Source of the DNA: Nevskia sp035651715
GTDB taxonomy: Bacteria; Pseudomonadota; Gammaproteobacteria; Nevskiales; Nevskiaceae
NCBI GenBank assembly: GCA_035651715.1
Contig: DASRFD010000014.1
Location: forward strand, 9,252 to 73,251
Direction of reading: 5' to 3'
Length of the DNA: 64,000 nt
Shown here in pieces: positions 1 to 6,412 of this stretch. The position numbers and the translations under genes are program-made. The notes beneath the pieces were generated by a model. That model had not been told where the DNA came from. It worked only from the letters and a program-made list of their open reading frames with translations, and did not search any database. The first letter of the stretch is position 1; each line of letters begins with the position of its first letter.

Positions 1-94
1 CTGTGGCCCCCGCCCTGAGCGCTCTCATCCGCAAGCGCGGCGGAGAATCAGCCCCGGTCCTTCGATGCCCGGGACTGACCGGTGAAGCAATCGA

Positions 95-138
95 CCGCGG
101 GGCGGCGAGCCGCCACCGGAGCGTGAGCCGCCCCGCGG
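95..138. repeat. 12-bp inverted repeat downstream of the Mpo1-like gene
   Basis: Positions 95-106 (CCGCGGGGCGGC) are the exact reverse complement of 127-138, separated by 20 nt. The hairpin begins 11 bp after the stop of the minus-strand Mpo1-like gene, so it could stabilise or end that operon's transcript. There is no T-run, so it is not a classical intrinsic terminator. The rest of 1-148 holds no gene I can support. Confidence 0.45.
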
Positions 139-148
139 CCTGGTCTGC

Positions 149-772
149 TTATGCCGTCTGCGCCGGACGCGGCGCGTACCACTCGGTCATGTCGTCGTAC
201 ATCTCGCCCTTGGCGAGGTAGTAGGGCGCCTTGTGGTAGATCTTGATGTCGTGGAACGGGTCGGTGAGGATCTTCGTCGCCCATACCAGGCCGGACTGCA
301 CGCCCTTGACGAAGAACAGCTGCACGGTGCGGAACACCACCGCGCCGATGCCGACGAACAGCCACAGGATCGAGGTGTTGTAGAGCAGGCCACGCGCCAC
401 TTCGGCATCGTCGAAGAAGCCGAACAGGCGCGGCTGGTACCACAGCACGAACGGCACCAGGAACCAGATGCTCAGCAGCACGACCTTGCGCTGCAGGTTG
501 TAGCCGACCTTCACGCTCTCCTTGTACTCGTGGCTGGCCTGGTTGACCTCGTCGTAGGTCTTGGGCTCGAAGAAGAAATGGCCGACCTGGCGGAACAGCA
601 TGGCGAGCAGCCAACCCACCATCACCGCGAGCACCGGGTTGAAGAACATCACCACGTAGCTGGTGAGGAAGCAGCAGGCGCTGAACAGGTGCAGGGCCTG
701 GTTGATGCGGCTGTGGTGGTAGTAGCGGTGGTCGTCCCAACGCTGCTGGTGCAACTCTTCGAGAAAGGTCAT
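149..772 (-). CDS. Mpo1-like (DUF962-like) integral membrane protein, last gene of a lipid operon
   Basis: The 207-aa protein has about four hydrophobic segments (roughly residues 28-60, 100-115, 132-155). The N-terminal part carries a conserved-looking polar pattern: H20-x3-N24-x3-H28, then Q62-V-G-H65-x3-E69. That spacing resembles the Mpo1/YGL010w (DUF962) family, whose yeast member is an Fe(II) dioxygenase acting on 2-hydroxy fatty acids from sphingoid-base breakdown. The C-terminal 50 residues are soluble and acidic. It lies 34 bp behind the phosphatidylserine decarboxylase-like gene with its own ribosome site (AGGAG, 10 bp before the ATG), so co-transcription is likely. The family assignment is by motif spacing only. 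A generic membrane protein of unknown function is the alternative. Confidence 0.6.
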   Translation of the reverse strand: MTFLEELHQQRWDDHRYYHHSRINQALHLFSACCFLTSYVVMFFNPVLAVMVGWLLAMLFRQVGHFFFEPKTYDEVNQASHEYKESVKVGYNLQRKVVLLSIWFLVPFVLWYQPRLFGFFDDAEVARGLLYNTSILWLFVGIGAVVFRTVQLFFVKGVQSGLVWATKILTDPFHDIKIYHKAPYYLAKGEMYDDMTEWYAPRPAQTA

Positions 773-806
773 GGTGGTGGCTCCTGGGGTGAAAAAATCC
801 GGCGAA

Positions 807-1682
807 TCACGCCGCCGGCATGGCGGTATCGGTCATCAGGGCCTGGCCCATGCGGATGGTCCGGCCCTGCTCGATGCCCTCGGCCAGGGCATGGTTGCTG
901 GTGGCGAAAACGATGATGGTCGAGCCGTGCTGGAAGTAGCCCATCTCCTCGCCCTTGCGGTAGCGGGCGTAGCAGTACAGGCGGTTCGGCCCCTTGCGCA
1001 GGTCGAGCTTGTCCGGCAGGCAGTGGAATTTCATGCTGGCGACGAGGATCGCGGCAACGGGCACCAGGCAGACGCTGCCGGAAGTGCCGGTGTCGCTGAG
1101 CTGCACCACGGCGCGCTCGTTGCGGCAATACAGCTTCTCGATGCGCTGCAGCGCGATCGGGTTGACGTTCCAGGTGTCGCCGGAGATGTAGCGCACTTCC
1201 TCCACCGTGCAGTCGGTCGGCGCGTGGAAGCGGTGGTACATGCTCGACTTCAGGCGCAGGGTGGCGTAGCAGCCGTCGCGGTACCGGACCTGCAGCGCCG
1301 GATCGGGGATCAGGTCGCCGATCTCGTAGGGGAAGCCCTTGGCCTGGAACACCGTGGTCCCGGCGATCGGCCCGCACTCGCCGACCACGGCGTCGCAGGG
1401 GCTGGCGAGGACGTTGGCGCGTGCGTCGACGGTACGCGCGCCCGGCTTGAGGCGGCGCGTGAAGCAGTCGTGCAGGCTGGTGAACTCCTGCTTCTCGGCC
1501 TCGTCCAGGTTCAGGTCGTCGGCCAGCATCTGCCAGGCCTTCATCGAAATCCGGGTCAGCCAGGGACTCTCGAGGCGGCTGTACCAGCCGACGAAGTTGG
1601 TCAGCGCCCGCCGCGGGATGCGGTTGGTCAGCAGGAAGTTGAGCTGTTCCTGCTGGCTGAGGGAGCGGAGCGCGGCGGACAT
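807..1682 (-). CDS. psd: Phosphatidylserine decarboxylase family protein (proenzyme)
   Basis: Psd makes phosphatidylethanolamine by decarboxylating phosphatidylserine, using a pyruvoyl group formed by self-cleavage at a Gly-Ser bond. The 291-aa protein has the expected landmarks: SPCDA with D97 (protease triad Asp), the YHRFHAP segment with H150/H153, and the C-terminal HGST motif (residues 252-255), where cleavage before S254 would yield the pyruvoyl alpha chain. The canonical motif is LGST; His in the first position is a known-looking variation. It starts 17 bp after the glycosyltransferase stop. Given its neighbours it may be a pathway-specific paralogue acting on a modified lipid rather than the housekeeping enzyme; I cannot tell whether another psd exists in this genome. 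Confidence 0.88.
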   Translation of the reverse strand: MSAALRSLSQQEQLNFLLTNRIPRRALTNFVGWYSRLESPWLTRISMKAWQMLADDLNLDEAEKQEFTSLHDCFTRRLKPGARTVDARANVLASPCDAVVGECGPIAGTTVFQAKGFPYEIGDLIPDPALQVRYRDGCYATLRLKSSMYHRFHAPTDCTVEEVRYISGDTWNVNPIALQRIEKLYCRNERAVVQLSDTGTSGSVCLVPVAAILVASMKFHCLPDKLDLRKGPNRLYCYARYRKGEEMGYFQHGSTIIVFATSNHALAEGIEQGRTIRMGQALMTDTAMPAA

Positions 1683-1699
1683 GGCGTGCGGATTTCCGG

Positions 1700-4399
1700 T
1701 CAGGCGGCGGAGCGCCGGGCGTCGGCCAGCTCCGGATAGGCCAGGCCCATGTCGCCGAGGAAGCGGCGCATGATCGGCTCGGCCTGGTAGTCGGCCACCC
1801 GCAGCTGCGCTTCGCGCCGCATCGCGGCGTGGCCGTCGCGGTTGGCGAAGTGCGCCACCACCTGCTGCGCCATCTGCGCGGTGTCGTCGACCAGGTAGCC
1901 GTTGCGGCCGTGCAGCACGATGTCCTTGGGGCCCTTGCAGCTGTAGGCCAGCACCGGCATGCCCTGCGAGTTGGCCTCGAGGATGACGTTGCCGAAGGTG
2001 TCGAACTTGGACGGGAACACGAACAGGTCGAGGCCGGCGTAGAGCTGGTTCATGCGCTCGCGCGGCACCCAGCCGAGGAAGGTGGCTTCCGGCAGCGCCT
2101 CGCGCAGCTCGCGCTCGGCCGGACCGGAGCCGGCGATGACGATCTTCAGATCGGGGATCGCCGCGCGCGCCTGGCGGACGATCTGCGGCAGCTCGAGGAT
2201 GCCCTTCTCCTTGCTGATGCGGCCGGCGTAGAACAGCACCGGGGTCGCGGCGGTGGCGCCGGGGATCAGCTCGGACTTGCGCACCGGCACCACGTGCTGC
2301 GCCGGCGCCTCGGTGTGGTGCGCGGTGAGGAGCACCTTCTCCTCCGGCAGGCCCATGGCGTGGCCGGTAAGCCAGGCGCGGTGGTCGGTGTTGAGCACGA
2401 ACACGCCGTCGAACTGGTGGTACAGCGCGCGCAGCACGCGGCGGACGCGGTCGCGCTCATGCGGATTGAGGTTCGTCGTGTGCTTGACGAAGTCCATCCA
2501 GTCCGTGTGCATGAAGAAATAGGCCGGCACGTTGAACATGTACTTCAGGAACAGCGCCACCAGCACCATCGGCCCCTCGGTGGAGCAGACCACGCGGTCG
2601 TAGCCGCCGCGGTAGAAGGCGCGCGCCACCTGCAGCAGGTCGGGAATGCGGAACTCCTGCTCGCCCAGCGAGGGGAAGCTGAATTGCGCCAGCGGCCGCA
2701 CCACGTGCAGGTGCGGCTCGAGCGTGGCGTCCGCATGGCAGATCAGGAAGTCGAGGGGCAGGTCCTTGCGCTGGATCTCGGCCAGCTTGCCGGACAGCGA
2801 ATTGGACACGCCGTTCTTGTCGCGCAGGGTGTCGGTCAGGTACAGCGCGCGCTGCGGGTGGTGGGCGTAGCCGAGGTTGCGGGCGAAGCTGTTGAGGAAC
2901 TCGCGGTTCTTGTACAGCACGCGGGTGCTGGCGACCTGCGAGCCGGCCAGCACCGCCGTCATCAGCGCCGGAAACACCAGGTCATCGGCAAGCTCGCGCA
3001 GGCGGTGGCCGCTGCGGCTGCTCGGCGTGGTGTCGGAGAGCAGGGCCGAGATCTGCACCGGCAGCTCGAAGTTGCGGGTCAGCGACTCGGTCGACAGGTC
3101 GGCCGGCAGCACCCCGCCGAGCTTGGGCGCCGCCTTCCTGACGCGCCGGACCATCAGCTCGTTGAGGCCGGTGAACAGCTCGTCGAGGGAGTTGCTGACG
3201 GTGGCGACGAAGCGCTCCGGCGGGCCGCCGTGCGCCGCGGCGATCTTTTCCAGGTGCTTGACGCAGAAGCGATAGTCCTTCGACACGTTCCAGCGGATCA
3301 GCCATTTCGGCCGCTTGCCGTGCAGCGCGTCGTGCACCGCGGAGACGAACAGCTGGGTCTTCTTGTGCTTCTTCATCTCCAGCAGGCCGTTGGCGATGGC
3401 GAAGCAGGCCAGCTTGTCCGACAGCTCGCCGCGGTGGAACGCCATGCGCAGCAGCCCCGGGTCCTCGATGCGGGTGGCGACCTGGGTGAAGTAGTCGAGC
3501 AGGGCGATGCCCAGCTTCTGGTTCTCGCCGACGTCGCCGAACGGCGCGATGTTGCCGGCGCGGATCGCCTCCAGCGCCAGCTGCGACAGCGGCGTGTTCT
3601 GGCGGCGCTGCGCCAGGTCCGGCACCCACAGCCAGGAGCCGCACTGGCCGGCGAACACGCCCAGGTGATCGTCCGAGCCGCCGGTCAGCACCTTGGGCCG
3701 GCGCGGGTCGACGCCGAAGTCGGCCGGGTTGAGCTTGTGCTTGAAGGCGTAGCGCTCGATCTTCTCCTGGTCGAGGCCGCGCGCCCAGTGCAGGGTCAGG
3801 ATGCTCTGCCACACGTCGCGCTGGCCGTTCAGCACTTCGAAGCGCTGGAACAGCACCGCCAGCTTCTCGAACAGCTCCGGACCGATGCCGGGGTTGCGCG
3901 TATAGAAGTACAGCGGGTGCGGCATGATCACCGGGATGTCGTGCTCGGCCACGTAGCGCAGGAACTCGTACACGTCCTGGCGCTTGCGGTTGAGCACCAC
4001 TTCCTGCTCCGGCGTGAAGCCGAAGGTCAATACGTGGATGTAGAGGTCGTATTCCTGGAAGAAGCAGGTGAACTCGGCGCCGACCAGCACGTCGTGGCCC
4101 TTGTTCAGCAGCTTCCAGCAGGAGCGCGCGTTGTTGTGGTTGGTGACGGTGATGACGTCGCTGCCGTTGGCGCGCAGCACTTTCACCAGCTTGCCCGGCT
4201 TGAGCCAGGTCTCCGGCAGGCTGAGGATGCGGCCCCACAGCTCGTCCGGCACGTCGCTGTTGCGGTCGTGGCAGTGGAAGTCGATGCGCAGCGACTCGGC
4301 GCGCGGGAAACGCGCCGCTTCCACCATCAGGTAGCGGGCGAACTCCGCGTGCAGCTCGTCGCGGAAGGAGGAGTGTTCCAGACTGCTGCGATGGGGCAT
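1700..4399 (-). CDS. PHP-domain / GT4 glycosyltransferase fusion
   Basis: This 899-aa protein joins two enzymes. Residues about 36-250 form a PHP-type metal hydrolase: FHCHDRNSD (H42, H44), TNHNN (H88), VGAEF (E109), MPHP (H161) and GGSDDH (D243, H245) match PHP metal-ligand positions. Residues about 500-880 form a GT-B glycosyltransferase of the GT4 type, with FYAGRISKEKG and FPSKFDTFGNVILEA, the latter being the E-x7-E region with Asp in the first acidic place. A mid-section of about 250 residues is unassigned. The ATG at 4399 is chosen because it follows the aminotransferase TGA by 1 bp; a longer reading frame upstream looks non-coding. The donor sugar and acceptor are unknown; context suggests a lipid acceptor. 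Confidence 0.85.
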   Translation of the reverse strand: MPHRSSLEHSSFRDELHAEFARYLMVEAARFPRAESLRIDFHCHDRNSDVPDELWGRILSLPETWLKPGKLVKVLRANGSDVITVTNHNNARSCWKLLNKGHDVLVGAEFTCFFQEYDLYIHVLTFGFTPEQEVVLNRKRQDVYEFLRYVAEHDIPVIMPHPLYFYTRNPGIGPELFEKLAVLFQRFEVLNGQRDVWQSILTLHWARGLDQEKIERYAFKHKLNPADFGVDPRRPKVLTGGSDDHLGVFAGQCGSWLWVPDLAQRRQNTPLSQLALEAIRAGNIAPFGDVGENQKLGIALLDYFTQVATRIEDPGLLRMAFHRGELSDKLACFAIANGLLEMKKHKKTQLFVSAVHDALHGKRPKWLIRWNVSKDYRFCVKHLEKIAAAHGGPPERFVATVSNSLDELFTGLNELMVRRVRKAAPKLGGVLPADLSTESLTRNFELPVQISALLSDTTPSSRSGHRLRELADDLVFPALMTAVLAGSQVASTRVLYKNREFLNSFARNLGYAHHPQRALYLTDTLRDKNGVSNSLSGKLAEIQRKDLPLDFLICHADATLEPHLHVVRPLAQFSFPSLGEQEFRIPDLLQVARAFYRGGYDRVVCSTEGPMVLVALFLKYMFNVPAYFFMHTDWMDFVKHTTNLNPHERDRVRRVLRALYHQFDGVFVLNTDHRAWLTGHAMGLPEEKVLLTAHHTEAPAQHVVPVRKSELIPGATAATPVLFYAGRISKEKGILELPQIVRQARAAIPDLKIVIAGSGPAERELREALPEATFLGWVPRERMNQLYAGLDLFVFPSKFDTFGNVILEANSQGMPVLAYSCKGPKDIVLHGRNGYLVDDTAQMAQQVVAHFANRDGHAAMRREAQLRVADYQAEPIMRRFLGDMGLAYPELADARRSAA

Positions 4400-4400
4400 G

Positions 4401-6113
4401 TCAGTGCATCTCCTCGGCCGGGGCCGCGGCGGCCGCGGCCGGCAGCGGCGAAGGTGGGGTGCCACGCCGGCCGAAGCGCGCCGCCAGCATGTCCTTGAGC
4501 ATCTGCCGCTTGATCCACCGGTTGGTCAGGTGCGGCGCGGTCCACCACCAGCCGTCCGCCTGCATCCGCCGCGCCGCCTCGACGAAGCGCCGCGCCACCT
4601 CGGCAAAGTCCGCGTCCGGGTAGTTGAGGCTCATGATCAGGCGGCCGCTGCCGATCCAGCTCAGCTCCAGCCCCTCGGCGCGCAGGTAGAACTGGAACAT
4701 CCAGTTGTAGCGCGAGGGCACGCGGTACAGGATGGTGAGGATGCTGTGCATGTTGGCCACGCGCACCGGCAGGCCGGCCGCTTCCAGCGCGGCGTTGAGC
4801 CCGGCGACGCGCCCGTTCCACAGCGCGTCGGCTTTCGCATAGATGTCCTGGATGTCCGGCTGGCGGATGCGTTCCAGGAACACCGCCATGCAGGCCATCA
4901 CGTGCGGGTGCGAGTTGAAGGTGCCGCGGGCGAAGGAGATGTTCGCCGGCTGCTCGGCCTTGAAGCGCTTCATCAGCCCGGCGCGGCCGCACAGCACGCC
5001 CACCGGCAGCCCGCCGCCCAGGGTCTTGCCGTAGGTGACCATGTCGGCCTGCACGCCGAAGTACTCCTGCGCGCCGCGGTAGCCGAGGCGGAAGCCGGCG
5101 AAGACTTCGTCGAAGATCAGCACGATGCCGCGGCGGCTGCAGACCTCGCGGATCTGCTTGAGCCAGGCGCTGTAGGCGGCGCGGTCGAAGGCGGTGCGGC
5201 GCTCGCTGTTGACCAGCGAAGCGTCGCCCGGCGCGTCGGCATTCGGGTGCAGCGCCTGGAACGGGTTGATCAGGACGCAGGCGATGTCCTTGCGCGAGTC
5301 GAGGACGGCCAGCGTCCTGGGGTTCAGGTCGGATAGGGTGTAGACGTCGTCGACCTTGCGCTGGTTGCCCACCCCCGGCTGCACGCCGTCCCACCAGCCG
5401 TGATAGGCCCCGCACAGGCGCACCAGGTGGGTGCGGCCGGTCTGGTAGCGGGCCAGGCGCACCGCCTGCATCACCGCCTCGGTGCCCGACATGTGAAACG
5501 AGACCTCGTCCAGCCCCGAGATATCCTTCAGGGCCAATACGTTGTCGCGGATCAGGGGGTGGTAGGGGCCCAGCACCGGGCCGAGCTGCGCCACGCGGGC
5601 ATAGCCTTCGGCCATGCACTCCTTGTAGAAGTCGTAGCCGAAGACGTTGACGCCGTAGGAGCCGGAGACGTCGTACTTCCAGTTGCCGTCGAGGTCGCAC
5701 AGCTGCGTGCCGCGCGTCTGCGTGACGATGCTGCCGTACTTGAACTCGGCCGGCAGCAGGCTGCGGAACGGAAACGGCACGCGGTACTGGCTGGTGAACT
5801 GCACGTCGGAAACGGCGTTCTCCAGCGAGCGGCTGTAGCGCAGCGTCTCCGGCGCCCGGGAGGCCAGCTGCGCGCGCAGCCGCTCCATGCCGGCGCGGCG
5901 CCGGGCCGCCACGTCCGCGGGGGCCAGGTCGGAGGAGAAGTAGCGGTCCGCGGCGTAGTCGAAGAAGCGGGTCAGGCGCGCCATCCGCCGGGACATCTTC
6001 GAATGACCGCTCAGCGAGGGGTGCTTGGCGCGGGAGAGCTGGAGGCGGATAGTGGCTTTGCGGAGCAGCAGCAGCCCGAGGACGGCTGCGACCAGATATC
6101 GTGCGATTTCCAA
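4401..6113 (-). CDS. Membrane-anchored class-III (GSAM-like) PLP aminotransferase
   Basis: The 570-aa protein has a hydrophobic N-terminal helix (residues about 5-18) followed by basic residues, then an aminotransferase class-III fold. PLP landmarks are SGTEA (209-213, phosphate binding), GAYHG (235-239), FDEV (334-337) and YGKTLGGG with the Schiff-base lysine K363. It resembles glutamate-1-semialdehyde aminomutases but is about 140 residues longer, with the extra length at both ends. The window has no other heme-entry gene beside it, so a role in lipid or sugar amination is more likely. The start is a TTG with AGGT about 6 nt upstream. It heads the four-gene operon, and the promoter region carries three 22-bp repeats. 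Confidence 0.85.
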   Translation of the reverse strand: MEIARYLVAAVLGLLLLRKATIRLQLSRAKHPSLSGHSKMSRRMARLTRFFDYAADRYFSSDLAPADVAARRRAGMERLRAQLASRAPETLRYSRSLENAVSDVQFTSQYRVPFPFRSLLPAEFKYGSIVTQTRGTQLCDLDGNWKYDVSGSYGVNVFGYDFYKECMAEGYARVAQLGPVLGPYHPLIRDNVLALKDISGLDEVSFHMSGTEAVMQAVRLARYQTGRTHLVRLCGAYHGWWDGVQPGVGNQRKVDDVYTLSDLNPRTLAVLDSRKDIACVLINPFQALHPNADAPGDASLVNSERRTAFDRAAYSAWLKQIREVCSRRGIVLIFDEVFAGFRLGYRGAQEYFGVQADMVTYGKTLGGGLPVGVLCGRAGLMKRFKAEQPANISFARGTFNSHPHVMACMAVFLERIRQPDIQDIYAKADALWNGRVAGLNAALEAAGLPVRVANMHSILTILYRVPSRYNWMFQFYLRAEGLELSWIGSGRLIMSLNYPDADFAEVARRFVEAARRMQADGWWWTAPHLTNRWIKRQMLKDMLAARFGRRGTPPSPLPAAAAAAPAEEMH

Positions 6114-6182
6114 GTTGACCTGCGTCGGGACGGGTCCCGGAGAGACGCCGGCTGGCGCGAATCCGGCGAGGTTAGTCAGCCC

Positions 6183-6248
6183 GGATGGCAGATTGGCGAA
6201 GCCGGGATGGCAGATCCGCGAACCTTGGATGGCAGTACGGTGAAAACA
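6183..6248. promoter_or_regulatory. Three 22-bp direct repeats (iterons) in the divergent promoter region
   Basis: The 9-mer GGATGGCAG occurs at 6183, 6205 and 6227, exactly 22 bp apart, about two helical turns. The match extends to GGATGGCAG-AT-NN-GCGAA in the first two copies and GGATGGCAG-TA-NN-GTGAA in the third. They lie 70 bp upstream of the aminotransferase start and about 165 bp upstream of the divergent winged-helix regulator start. OmpR/CadC-type winged-helix proteins usually bind direct repeats of this kind, so a site for the neighbouring regulator is a natural inference. The whole 6114-6412 interval holds no gene. Confidence 0.6.
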
Positions 6249-6412
6249 GACGACAGATCGCGGCCCCGGATGTGTGTTAATTTCCCTTTACAAGGCACCA
6301 GGAATGTGCCGTGACGGGGAGCCGCCAGGGCATGCGCAAGCCCCCCGGAGAAGTGAATCCACGCCAACAGACCCATCGGCTCTCGACAGCTTTTAGACCT
6401 GTAACAGACGGC

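Noticed and set aside
1829..4498. Long plus-strand frame (889 aa) opposite the glycosyltransferase
   Set aside because: It mirrors a clear gene on the other strand. Its translation is Val/Gln/His/Arg-rich with no domain, a usual antisense artefact at 70% GC.
4401..6113. HemL (glutamate-1-semialdehyde aminomutase)
   Set aside because: It is about 140 residues too long, has a membrane anchor and lies in a lipid-type operon.
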